DNA of 64,000 nt from Chryseobacterium lactis (lineage in GTDB: Bacteria > Bacteroidota > Bacteroidia > Flavobacteriales > Weeksellaceae), in NCBI RefSeq assembly GCF_003815875.1, contig NZ_CP033924.1:3596001-3660000 (forward strand), read 5' to 3'. The position numbers and the translations under genes are program-made. Each line of letters opens with the position of its first letter. Position 1 is the stretch's first letter. Positions 1 through 9,505 of the stretch are shown piece after piece. A model generated the notes under the pieces. The model saw only the letters and a program-made list of their open reading frames with translations, did not search any database and was not told the origin of the DNA.

Positions 1-1024
1 CCTTACATTTTTTTTCATATTCTAAAGCTTTATCCAACATCCGCAATTTTTCGTACGCTTCAGATATATTTAAATACAGTTTAACTTTATATTTATCTGT
101 AATTTGTTTGTCCGCATTCATTGACTCTGCCTTTAAATAGTATTTTAATGCCAGGTTGTTATCCTGCATAAGTGCATAGGTATAGCCTATATTATTAAAT
201 AAGCTCCATAAATAAAACTTGTCTTTGTCATTATTATACAACTGTAATCCCTTATTATAGTTTGCTAAAGCTTTGGAATATTCCCGATCATTGGTATAAA
301 TTGATCCGATATTGGTATAATAAAAAAACTGCAGTTTTTTGCTTACATAAGAATTTTGCACCTGCTGAGCTATTTTGAGGCTTTGGTTAAAAGCAGTTAT
401 TGCGGAATCTTTATATTTTTTTGCGGTATTATTTTGATAGGCATAAAAGCCTCCTAAAAAATTATAGCCTGAACTTATGAGAAATTTATTTTTAGACTGC
501 AGGGCATATTTTAAAGCTAAAGTATAGTCAGTAACATTCCTGTTCTCAAGAGGGTTGGCTTCCGTATTCATAAGTTTTGAATAATAAAGTAGCGTTAACA
601 TGAAGTTTTCATGGGGGCGCTTTTTAAAAATGCTTATACTTTTTTGTAATGATTTAATATACAAGTCCCACTTATTTATTTTTTGATAGTATATTGTGTT
701 AGCGTACTCCACATAAGCTTCATCAATCTCATTCCCAGTTTCCTTTGCAATATCTTGTGCTTTCTGTAAGGTTTTCAGTAGTTGATCATTACCATCTTGC
801 TCATCATTAATTTTATAATAAAGTATGAGATAGACGTAGCCAATGATTTGCCTGGATCTGCTTTCAGATTTAAGAAACCTACTATCTATAAAAATTTTAG
901 CTTCTGGCAATTTTCTTACAAATAAAAGCGAATACAAGTCTTGCTGATCTTTGTCTGTATCACTTTGAGCTAAAGAAAAGACAGGAAGCAGAAGCAAAAT
1001 TAATATTGAAATATACCTTTTCAT
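1..1024 (-). CDS. TPR-repeat regulator, C-terminus cut by window edge
   Basis: Open from the ATG at 1024 to the left edge with no stop, about 341 codons. It starts with a Sec signal peptide whose first 20 or so residues match the next gene almost exactly. This is followed by TPR-like helical repeats rich in Tyr, Asn and Lys. The last readable residues align with the middle of the neighbour at 1171-2874 (a ..DKALEY(E)KK.. repeat), so the missing part should carry a membrane segment, a coiled coil and a C-terminal HTH. It is a tandem paralogue of that gene. By analogy it would be an inner-membrane protein with periplasmic TPRs sensing an unknown signal. The ligand and targets cannot be inferred. 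Confidence 0.8.
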   Translation of the reverse strand, partial: MKRYISILILLLLPVFSLAQSDTDKDQQDLYSLLFVRKLPEAKIFIDSRFLKSESRSRQIIGYVYLILYYKINDEQDGNDQLLKTLQKAQDIAKETGNEIDEAYVEYANTIYYQKINKWDLYIKSLQKSISIFKKRPHENFMLTLLYYSKLMNTEANPLENRNVTDYTLALKYALQSKNKFLISSGYNFLGGFYAYQNNTAKKYKDSAITAFNQSLKIAQQVQNSYVSKKLQFFYYTNIGSIYTNDREYSKALANYNKGLQLYNNDKDKFYLWSLFNNIGYTYALMQDNNLALKYYLKAESMNADKQITDKYKVKLYLNISEAYEKLRMLDKALEYEKKCK

Positions 1025-1170
1025 TTTCTCGGATTAAATTTAGACTATCTATAAATTGTTTTTTTTAATATAATATTTTGTTAAGATAAAATTCAGGTAG
1101 CTTGTATGCGAGTAAAAAATGAAAAAATTTCTTTCTTATAAGATGGATTTTGATTTTTATGCGTTGGGAA

Positions 1171-2874
1171 TTAATAGTTCATGGTACGAATGAAGGTATT
1201 CAAATCTTGTCCTTTCCTGACGCCTAGTTTTTGTTTTAATCTATATTTTGTAACGCTGACGGTTTTAGGATCTACTTTTAAAGCGGTTGCAATCTGGATG
1301 TTATCCATATTCAGATAAATATAAGCGACATATTTCAGATCAAGATTGGTTAATCTGTTTTTAGCAAGTTCGTTGAGACGTTTAAAAAAATTAGGATGAG
1401 TTTCCTGTATAATGTCCCGGATCGTGTTGAAATTATTGTCCATCAGTTGTTCATCCTTTAGCAAATGATTGAATTTTTTGTCCTTTGGCAAATTTACTTT
1501 CAGTTCATTGATGAACGTATTTTTATGCTCCAGTTGGATGGATGTGGCCAGAGCTTGCCTCTGAAGCTGCTCCTGTTTCATGATAAAAAGTTCATTTTCC
1601 ATTTTTAATTTTTGTTTCTCTGATTCTAAAAGGCTGGTTGTTTTTTTGTTGAGTTTCTGTCTATAATCGAGAGTAAAGAAAAGCAAAATAAGTCCTAAAA
1701 CTATAGAGATAATAGCGCTTATATACCATATTTCATACTTCTTATAAGATTTGTTTTTCTCTTCCAGAATATTTTTTTCTTGCTCTGTCTGGTAAAAGGT
1801 ATCCAAAGATCTAGTATTATTTTCATAGAGCCGTTTATCTTCTTTGATAATAGTTTCTCTGGCTTTTTTGTCATAAACTAAAGCCTTATCGAAAAGATGC
1901 ATTTTTTCATATAATTTTGATATATTCAAGTAGAGTCCAATTCTATTTTGATCAGTAACTTGTTTGTCTGTACTCACTATTTCCGCTTTTTGATAATATT
2001 TCAATGCCGTATCATTATCCTGCATAAGAACATAAAGGTAACCTATGTTAGTAAGTAAACTCCATATGTAGAATTTATCTTTATAATCATAAGTTTGTAG
2101 TCCCTTGTTGAAAATTTGTAGTGTTTTCGAATATTCTTTGTTGTTAGCGTAAGTTATTCCCACATTATTATAATAATAGAACTGTACTTTTTTCCGTACC
2201 TCAATGTCTTTTATTTTTAAAGATACTTCAAAGCCTTTGTTATAAGCTGCAATGGTGGAATCAACGTGTTTCTGTTTAGGAGCAAAGGTATTGTAGAAAG
2301 TACCTATGTCATAATAGGTAGCGCTAATCAGCAAACTATTTCCAGATAGAAGAGCAAATTTATTGGCTAAAATACAATCAGAAAGATTAACAGTTTCAAG
2401 ACGATTCATAGAGGTGTTTTTAACCTTTCCTATATAAAGTACAGCAAGCACAAAATTCTCATGGGGATTTTTCTTAAATATATTTACGCTTTTTACAAAT
2501 GATTTAACATACAAATCCCACTTATTGATCTTAGCATAATACATAGTATTAGCATACTCAACATAAGCTTCATCAATTTCCTTTCCGGTTTCGGTCGCAA
2601 TTTTTTTTGCCTTCTTTATGGAATTTATTACTTCGATATCTTTATTCCTTGCGTCAGTCAATGTATAATATTGTGTAAGATAAGCGTAACCAATAATTTG
2701 TCGTGATTTATTCCCGGATTTCAAAAAATTGTTTTCAATCAGCATTTTAGCCTTGTCTAATTGTCCACTATATAAATACGAGTACAACTCTTGCTGATCT
2801 TTGTCGACATCACTTTGAGCCAAAGAAAAGACGGGTAGAAGGAGCAAAATTAATATTGAAATATACCTTTTCAT
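1171..2874 (-). CDS. TPR-containing membrane-anchored LuxR-like HTH regulator
   Basis: 567 residues. Order: signal peptide (about 1-20), TPR-like repeats (about 30-365), one transmembrane helix near 383-403 (WYISAIISIVLGLILLFF), a charged coiled coil, and a C-terminal winged/LuxR-like HTH (about 515-565) containing IQIATALKVDPKTVSVTKYR. This layout is common in Bacteroidota regulators, with TPRs outside and a DNA-binding domain in the cytoplasm. The HTH follows the GerE pattern (LDLKYVAYIYLNM then KTVSVTKYRLKQKLGV). The gene sits 146 bp upstream (in minus-strand sense) of a near copy at 1-1024, so the pair looks like a local duplication. The regulated genes are unknown. Confidence 0.85.
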   Translation of the reverse strand: MKRYISILILLLLPVFSLAQSDVDKDQQELYSYLYSGQLDKAKMLIENNFLKSGNKSRQIIGYAYLTQYYTLTDARNKDIEVINSIKKAKKIATETGKEIDEAYVEYANTMYYAKINKWDLYVKSFVKSVNIFKKNPHENFVLAVLYIGKVKNTSMNRLETVNLSDCILANKFALLSGNSLLISATYYDIGTFYNTFAPKQKHVDSTIAAYNKGFEVSLKIKDIEVRKKVQFYYYNNVGITYANNKEYSKTLQIFNKGLQTYDYKDKFYIWSLLTNIGYLYVLMQDNDTALKYYQKAEIVSTDKQVTDQNRIGLYLNISKLYEKMHLFDKALVYDKKARETIIKEDKRLYENNTRSLDTFYQTEQEKNILEEKNKSYKKYEIWYISAIISIVLGLILLFFTLDYRQKLNKKTTSLLESEKQKLKMENELFIMKQEQLQRQALATSIQLEHKNTFINELKVNLPKDKKFNHLLKDEQLMDNNFNTIRDIIQETHPNFFKRLNELAKNRLTNLDLKYVAYIYLNMDNIQIATALKVDPKTVSVTKYRLKQKLGVRKGQDLNTFIRTMNY

Positions 2875-3409
2875 TTTCAGAGATTGATTTAAAATTATCT
2901 ATTGTTTGTGTTTGTTTAAATATAAAATATAGTTTATTCCTAATTTAAGATTTATAATAATCGAAAGATAGAATATTCTTTGTTTACTTAATTATTATCT
3001 ATCACAAAGCCTTATTTTGTGTAGTGAAGTCTGTTTTGTAAACGTTTTGTATATATTAAAATTTTCATATGTATATAAATTGTTGTTGTCTAAATTATTT
3101 ATTAATTCACTATTAAACGAAATTTGAGGGTAAAAGATGAGGGTACATATATCCATTCTTATCTAAAAAATTCAGGCACCTGTAGAATAAATGCAACAAT
3201 CCTGTTATCAGGGACAGTGGTATTCTTAAATATATGAATATAAAATGATTGGATCTTTAGGAACAAATGGAGTGATGAGGATTCACTCTGCGAAATATAC
3301 AAATAAAAAACAAAAACACAAGATAGAAGATTTGTAGTACGGGATACTACTATCCCGTGCTTACAATTCTTTCTATTGAACTTTTTATACTAATTGAAAA
3401 AATGAACAC
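2875..3409. other. Gene-free region between TPR regulator and HTH pair
   Basis: 535 bp with no credible coding frame. The left part should contain the promoter of the minus-strand TPR gene. The right part is the leader of the HTH pair and contains the overlapping inverted repeats at 3334-3358. Nothing else is recognisable. Confidence 0.6.
3334..3358. repeat. Overlapping inverted repeats in leader of HTH pair
   Basis: Two perfect palindromes share the same bases. GTAGTA (3334-3339) pairs with TACTAC (3345-3350) around CGGGA. ACGGGATA (3339-3346) pairs with TATCCCGT (3351-3358) around CTAC. The two hairpins are mutually exclusive. No T-run follows, so this is not a simple terminator. It lies 52 bp before the ATG at 3410 and could be an operator for the downstream HTH proteins or a two-state RNA leader; that is inference. 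Confidence 0.6.
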
Positions 3410-3841
3410 ATGATGAACTTTAAAAATATACACATTGGCACTTTCATAAAACAAAAAGTTTTAGAAAGTGAAATGAAAATATCCCGAATCTGTAATTTTT
3501 TTAAATGTACTGAAGAAGAAATAGAAGTGATGTATGAGGCTCAAAGTCTAGATACGGAAATCTTGCTGCGTTGGAGCAAATTACTAAAATATGACTTCTT
3601 TAGGATATATACTCAGCATTTGATCGTACATGCCTCATTATCGGCTTGTATGGGCAATAAAAAAAGTCCAGAAGGACCATTACTGCAACCAAGCTTTAGA
3701 AAAAACATTTATACTCAGGAAATCATCGAATTTATATTAGAGTTGATCGAGACAGGAGAAAAAGACAAATATCAGATTATAAAAGAATATAGAATCCCTA
3801 AAACCACCCTTCACAAATGGATAAGCAGAAACAAAAAATAG
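3410..3841 (+). CDS. Small two-HTH DNA-binding protein (transposase-type HTH at C-terminus)
   Basis: 143 residues with no signal peptide. The N-terminal half (about 10-70) has a lambda-repressor-like pattern: ISRICNFFKCTEEEIEVMY, then ILLRWSKLLKYDFFRIY. The C-terminal 40 residues (KYQIIKEYRIPKTTLHKWI) form an HTH of the kind found in IS3-type OrfA or resolvases. It lacks any catalytic DDE or serine-recombinase domain. Similar proteins are, from memory, frequent in Chryseobacterium and Elizabethkingia and often labelled transposase. The stop overlaps the next gene by 25 bp, so the two are co-translated. A regulator role is as likely as a mobile-element role. Confidence 0.7.
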   Translation: MMNFKNIHIGTFIKQKVLESEMKISRICNFFKCTEEEIEVMYEAQSLDTEILLRWSKLLKYDFFRIYTQHLIVHASLSACMGNKKSPEGPLLQPSFRKNIYTQEIIEFILELIETGEKDKYQIIKEYRIPKTTLHKWISRNKK

Positions 3842-4158
3842 GCCCGGATTATCAGAAAATTTACTCTGATATTATCAACAAAAAATATCCTGATAAAAAA
3901 GATGTCTGTGAATACTTGTTGGAAAAACAGCATTTATCAGTTTTAGAAGTAATTGAACTAAACCAGAGGATATTTGGTTCTACCAAGAAGTGCAGTCAGA
4001 AATATCGTTCGTATACAGAGTCTGACATTTTGCAAATGTTGGATTATCAGAGAAAAAATCAATTAAATAATACAGAACTGGCTCAATATTTTTCGCTAAG
4101 CAGAAACTCTGTAACAAAATGGAAAAGACAATTTCCAAACGTAAATTTAAATACATAA
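3817..4158 (+). CDS. Small HTH protein, partner of the preceding gene
   Basis: 113 residues, ATG at 3817 inside the 3' end of the preceding gene (25-bp overlap, different frame). The C-terminal half contains a transposase/Fis-like HTH: YTESDILQMLDYQ followed by LNNTELAQYFSLSRNSVTKWKR. The N-terminal half has another helical segment (KKDVCEYLLEKQHLSVLEVIELNQRIFG). There is no catalytic domain. The tight overlap argues that the two proteins act together. The function is unknown. Confidence 0.7.
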   Translation: MDKQKQKIGPDYQKIYSDIINKKYPDKKDVCEYLLEKQHLSVLEVIELNQRIFGSTKKCSQKYRSYTESDILQMLDYQRKNQLNNTELAQYFSLSRNSVTKWKRQFPNVNLNT

Positions 4159-4237
4159 TATAAAATTGTTTATTTTTACACTAACCAAGTAAATAACTCG
4201 TTTTGAGAACGACTCTTAAACTTATTATAGCTTAGTA

Positions 4238-4293
4238 TTAGCCTCAGAAACCACAGGCTAATCATTCTTTTGTTCAGGTAATTCTACCTGAAC
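4238..4293. repeat. Two consecutive hairpins downstream of HTH pair
   Basis: TTAGCCT (4238-4244) pairs with AGGCTAA (4255-4261). GTTCAGGTA (4272-4280) pairs perfectly with TACCTGAAC (4285-4293) around a 4-nt loop. Neither is followed by a strong T-run, though some T residues lie between and after them. They could end the HTH-pair transcript or mark an element boundary. Confidence 0.5.
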
Positions 4294-4441
4294 AGGTTTT
4301 CATTGAATCATATTATGAATTGCATTGCTTGAAAAAGGAATTGCTTTAGCGAGTCCAGTTGTAACAATTTTTTGATTATAAACTGGAAAGCACTCATAAT
4401 ATCTAAAACTTAATAAAGAATACTAAGCACGATAATAAGTC

Positions 4442-5053
4442 ATGAGTCAACATATATGGGAGGTGAAAGTGAAAAATACCCCTCTTCTAAAAAAGAAATG
4501 CAATCACTGTGATAGCAGTAGATTCCGTTGCAGCGATAAATTCAGATTAAATGCCCAGAAAAAAAATATAGATATTTGGTTAATTTACAGATGTGTACAA
4601 TGTAACAACCGATATAATATGACTTTGTTTTCCAGGATCAGAACAGAATCTATAAGCAAAGAATTGTTTAATCAACTTTCAGAAAATGATGCAAATACAG
4701 CCTGGGAATATGCGTTTTCCCATGAAACAAGACGGAAAAATAATGTAGACGCTGATCTGGAAAGCGTTGAATATGAAATACTGTATGATGATACTTGGAC
4801 AGAAGACACGATTTGTTCCGGTAATGAAATGATAACATTTACCATTAAAAACCTTTTTGATTTTAATCTTAGAATCTCATCTGTTATCAGAACATGTCTG
4901 AAGATTTCTTCAAGTACACTGGATCGGTTAATTAATGAAGAAGCCATTTCCGTTGATGGAAGAGCTTTGCAAAAGAAACATAGAGTTAGAAATGGTGATA
5001 TTGTTCAGGTGAATGCTGAACAATTAAGACGGCTATATCAAGATATAAGATAG
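4442..5053 (+). CDS. DUF1062 family protein with zinc-ribbon and S4-like region
   Basis: 203 residues. The N-terminus has CxxC pairs typical of a zinc ribbon (KKCNHCDSSRFRCSDKF at about 20 and YRCVQCNNRY at about 50). The C-terminal 60 residues read like an S4 RNA-binding motif: LRISSVIRTCLKISSSTLDRLI, then ISVDGRALQKKHRVRNGDIVQV. The order matches the DUF1062 family. No function is established. RNA or ribosome binding is an inference from the S4-like tail. It is convergent with the sigma factor gene, and a shared terminator lies at 5080-5111. Confidence 0.75.
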   Translation: MSQHIWEVKVKNTPLLKKKCNHCDSSRFRCSDKFRLNAQKKNIDIWLIYRCVQCNNRYNMTLFSRIRTESISKELFNQLSENDANTAWEYAFSHETRRKNNVDADLESVEYEILYDDTWTEDTICSGNEMITFTIKNLFDFNLRISSVIRTCLKISSSTLDRLINEEAISVDGRALQKKHRVRNGDIVQVNAEQLRRLYQDIR

Positions 5054-5079
5054 TGCAAAAAGTTATTTAGTGATTATTA

Positions 5080-5112
5080 AAAGCCTCCAAATTAAAGATA
5101 TTGGAGGCTTTG
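5080..5112. terminator. Bidirectional intrinsic terminator
   Basis: Perfect 11-bp stem AAAGCCTCCAA (5080-5090) / TTGGAGGCTTT (5101-5111) between convergent genes, with A and T ends giving U-rich tails on both strands. The minus-strand gene stops right at its edge. Confidence 0.8.
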
Positions 5113-6351
5113 TTACATGGTTTGTTTTAAGCCATTGATCTGTTTTTGCAAAGTTTGCTTTTCTGATTTTGATGACGTAAGACGAATAGCTTCTTCAAAA
5201 TGTTTCATCGCCAGCTCCTTATTTATTTCTGTATATAAATAACCCAACAATCCATGATAATACTCATTTTCAGTTAGATTCAGCTTTTTAGCTTCAATAA
5301 TGGCTTTCTTATTTCCATATACTTTTGAAAATACAAAGGTTCGGTTTAATACAGTAATAGGGGAGTACTCCATAATAACAAGCTGATTGTACAGGTCTAA
5401 AATAGCATGCCATTTATCGGGACTTAATGATGAGGTGTGCCAATAGGCAATAGCGGCTTCCAGATGATATTTTGAGACTTGGGTATTGCTCGTGTCACAA
5501 GCCCGTACGAGATAATAATTTCCTTTTTCTATTAATGTCTGATCCCACAGACTTTCATCCTGTTCATCAAAAAGAATGGCTTCACCCTGATTATTTATTC
5601 TTGCCTCCAGCCGCGAACTTTGAAAACACATCAGAGCAAGCAAAGCATTAGTATCTGGCGTATCGGTAATGGAATGATCTATCAAAATCAGTGTCAGTCG
5701 AATGGCTTCCAGACAAAGATCTTTTCGGATTAAAAGAGGATGGGTCCGGGAAAAATAACCTTCATTAAATAATAAATATAATGTTTTCAATACCGTTTCC
5801 AGACGAAGAAGAATGTCCTTTTCTTGTAATGATTCTATTTTAAAATGATATGCCCTGAGCGCGTCTTTCCCCCGTTGTAAACGCTTCTTTATAGTTTCAG
5901 GCTTTGAAAGAAATGCATTGGCAATCTCGTCTACACTGAATCCGCAAAGAATCTGAAGTGCGAGACATATTTGTGTTTCCCGGGAATTAATAGGGTTGCA
6001 GATCGTAAAAATCATTTCCAGCTGGCTGTCGGATATGTTTTTGGTGTCAAATTCTATTATTTGTTCTTGTTCTGATTTTATTGTTTTTAATTCAGTTTTG
6101 ATATTCTTTTCAATGACGGCAAGATGCTTAAAGTAATCTTTTACTTTATTTTTTGCAACCGTATAAAGCCATGCCGTCGGATTTTCAGGCAACCCGTGGA
6201 TAGCCCAATATTCTGATGCTTTGAGAAAGGTTTCACTGGCAATATCTTCTGCAATTTCAATATGTTTTATATCAAAGGTTTTACAAAGTACAGCAACAAT
6301 CTTACTGTACTCAGTTCTGAATAAATGTGGAGTTATTTCATTCGGATTCAT
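5113..6351 (-). CDS. ECF42-type RNA polymerase sigma factor with TPR-like C-terminal extension
   Basis: 412 residues. Sigma region 2 lies in the first 90 residues (ASETFLKASEYW, PTAWLYTVAKNKVKDYF). Region 4 follows at about 125-175 (ICLALQILCGFSVDEIANAF, then KKRLQRGKDALRA). The long C-terminal extension is the DUF6596/TPR-like part, ending in an A-x-YY-x-GLLGYLY-type repeat. This architecture is the ECF42 group, which is known to be encoded next to YCII/DGPF proteins. The next gene upstream on the same strand (6442-6792) is exactly such a protein. ECF42 factors lack a classical anti-sigma; the extension is thought to control activity. The target promoter is unknown. Confidence 0.9.
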   Translation of the reverse strand: MNPNEITPHLFRTEYSKIVAVLCKTFDIKHIEIAEDIASETFLKASEYWAIHGLPENPTAWLYTVAKNKVKDYFKHLAVIEKNIKTELKTIKSEQEQIIEFDTKNISDSQLEMIFTICNPINSRETQICLALQILCGFSVDEIANAFLSKPETIKKRLQRGKDALRAYHFKIESLQEKDILLRLETVLKTLYLLFNEGYFSRTHPLLIRKDLCLEAIRLTLILIDHSITDTPDTNALLALMCFQSSRLEARINNQGEAILFDEQDESLWDQTLIEKGNYYLVRACDTSNTQVSKYHLEAAIAYWHTSSLSPDKWHAILDLYNQLVIMEYSPITVLNRTFVFSKVYGNKKAIIEAKKLNLTENEYYHGLLGYLYTEINKELAMKHFEEAIRLTSSKSEKQTLQKQINGLKQTM

Positions 6352-6441
6352 AACAATAATAAATAGACCCTATCAAAATTTGAGGATAAAATCAAATATA
6401 TAAAATCCTTTTTAGCCTTACATCTTCCGAAACGTACAATT

Positions 6442-6792
6442 TTATAATGTACTAATTTCTCTGATCTCAACACTTCCGCCAAAAACAAGAATCGGACATT
6501 CTTTACATAAATTCGTTGCTTCCTCAAGGGAATCTGCGTTGATCAGAGTATAGCCCATTATGGATTCTTTGATTTCTGTGTATGGGCCGTCTGACAATAT
6601 CCCTCCCGATTTTAAAACCTGTCCAGAAGCTTCCAAGCGGTTACCTTTGTCTGACAATTTATTTTGTGCAGCGATACTGGCGATCCAGTTCATCCATTTT
6701 TGGGTATTAGCCTGCATTTGTTCAGGTGATGTCTTAGGTATAGATTTGTAGTCTGCTCTGAAGACTAATAAGAATTCTTTCATTGTATTCAA
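6442..6792 (-). CDS. YCII-related (DGPF-motif) protein
   Basis: 116 residues, a YCII-like ferredoxin-fold protein. It starts with KEFLLVFRADY and carries the family signature as LSDGPYTEIKE (DGPY variant of the DGPF motif), followed by GYTLINADSLEEA. It sits 90 bp upstream of the ECF42 sigma gene on the same strand and probably forms a transcription unit with it. ECF42 factors are known to regulate DGPF genes. The biochemical role of the DGPF family is not settled. An internal ATG three codons in (MKEF) is an alternative start. Confidence 0.88.
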   Translation of the reverse strand: MNTMKEFLLVFRADYKSIPKTSPEQMQANTQKWMNWIASIAAQNKLSDKGNRLEASGQVLKSGGILSDGPYTEIKESIMGYTLINADSLEEATNLCKECPILVFGGSVEIREISTL

Positions 6793-6902
6793 TTTTTAAT
6801 TCATAATCATAACGACTGACTTTTTAAGAAAGGGACAGATTTTAAAATTAAATATACTGAATAGCTTTTGGCTGGCATCAGAATAAGTTCTTCTGCTTGT
6901 CA

Positions 6903-8084
<1,182 letters not shown>

Positions 8085-8115
8085 TTAGACCTAAAAATAG
8101 CTGTAAAAGACTTTT

Positions 8116-9078
8116 ATGGAAAAAGATGATCAAACAGTTCCGGATGTTTTAAAGAAACTGGCCGGTTTACTGGGAACAGAAATAAAAGACAGAAAACTGA
8201 TCATTCCTTCTCAGTTTGGAAGCGGATACTGCTCGGGATTCATTTTTAATCAACACATGAGAATGTTGATCAGTAATTATGAATTAAATGAAGATATACA
8301 GATTAAGAATTCTGATCTTACTACAGCGAAGAAAATGATATTTTTTAAGTTTCAGAATGTGTTTCCTGATACTGAAACATTACAGCAAGGAAGATATATA
8401 TCAGCACTACCTTCAGTATTAATAGGAACCAGCCGTATCAACACTGACGAAGTTATTTCGATTCACAGCAATACCGCTACCATTAATATAGAAACAGACG
8501 CTTCGTATCTTAACGGATTGTTTCAGACATCGGAGCAATCACCGCTTTTACAAAGTCTTCTACAGAATACACAGCCTTTTCTTTTTGAACAAATGATATA
8601 TCCCTCTTTACAACGTATTGTAGATGAGATTATTTCTGAGCAGGTAGATGAGACTTTTAAACTGTTTTTTCTAAGGGTAAAAGCTGAAGAGTTGATTTGC
8701 AACTTATTGATGGAACTGGAAAAACGGGAGGAAAAACGTCTGTATGCGCTGAATAGTAAGGATGTTGAAGCTATGTACAAAGTGAAGGAAAAAATTCTCG
8801 AACATCTTGAGATACCTCCGATTATTCAAAATCTGGCAACCGAAGCAGGAATGAGTCCTACAAAGCTGAAACGTCTGTTCAAACAGATCTTTGGAAGTAG
8901 TATTTTCAGCTACTATCAAGAGTTTAGAATGAAGGAAGCTGCTTTTTTATTGAAAGAAAAAAAATATGCGGTTTCTGAAGTGGGATATTTGATGGGATTT
9001 ACCAATTTAAGCCATTTTTCAAAAGTTTTTAAAGAACATTTTGGACTGAATCCCAAGCAGTATTCAATGATTTCTTAA
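8116..9078 (+). CDS. AraC-family transcriptional regulator
   Basis: 320 residues. The C-terminal 100 residues hold two HTHs: PPIIQNLATEAGMSPTKLKRLF, and AVSEVGYLMGFTNLSHFSKVF ending in FGLNPKQY. The N-terminal 200 residues are an uncharacterised sensing region without a clear cupin signature. It is transcribed divergently from the TetX-like monooxygenase, with 94 bp between the start codons, so it is a likely regulator of that gene and of itself. No inducer can be inferred. Confidence 0.85.
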   Translation: MEKDDQTVPDVLKKLAGLLGTEIKDRKLIIPSQFGSGYCSGFIFNQHMRMLISNYELNEDIQIKNSDLTTAKKMIFFKFQNVFPDTETLQQGRYISALPSVLIGTSRINTDEVISIHSNTATINIETDASYLNGLFQTSEQSPLLQSLLQNTQPFLFEQMIYPSLQRIVDEIISEQVDETFKLFFLRVKAEELICNLLMELEKREEKRLYALNSKDVEAMYKVKEKILEHLEIPPIIQNLATEAGMSPTKLKRLFKQIFGSSIFSYYQEFRMKEAAFLLKEKKYAVSEVGYLMGFTNLSHFSKVFKEHFGLNPKQYSMIS

Positions 9079-9505
9079 TGGAAGATAACCATTTGTTATT
9101 TCAGCTATTCAAATATGACAAAAACAACAAAATGACAGAATTTTTGTTATCAGGCGTAAGTCTTTATAATGTTGAATTTAAAAAAATAAAATAGTAACAT
9201 TTTTAATAATTATGTAATTAAAACATAAGATCAGGTAAAAAGGAGAAAAAATGTTATTTCAATGTTGAGGTGACCTTTTGTTTATTCTTTTGAATCTCAT
9301 ACTTTTAATAGAATTTTAACGTTTTAAAATGATGTATCTGCTTCTTTTTCAGTTGAAAAGGATCTTTTTAAAAGAATTGGAATACTATTTGTAATGCAAT
9401 ATTGAAATTCTGATGAGAAAATTTATTAACAGTCAAATATGAATATCTGAATGACAAAAGATTTAAAATTTAAAAGTAATTACCATATTAAAAAATTATA
9501 AAAAC
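9079..9505. other. Gene-free AT-rich intergenic region
   Basis: 427 bp between the AraC gene and the broken TPR gene. I see no credible ORF, no strong hairpin followed by T residues, and no recognisable RNA. It presumably holds the promoter of the TPR gene. Confidence 0.5.

Noticed and set aside
3410..4158. Complete IS3-type insertion sequence
   Set aside because: Only HTH domains are present, no DDE transposase or terminal inverted repeats.
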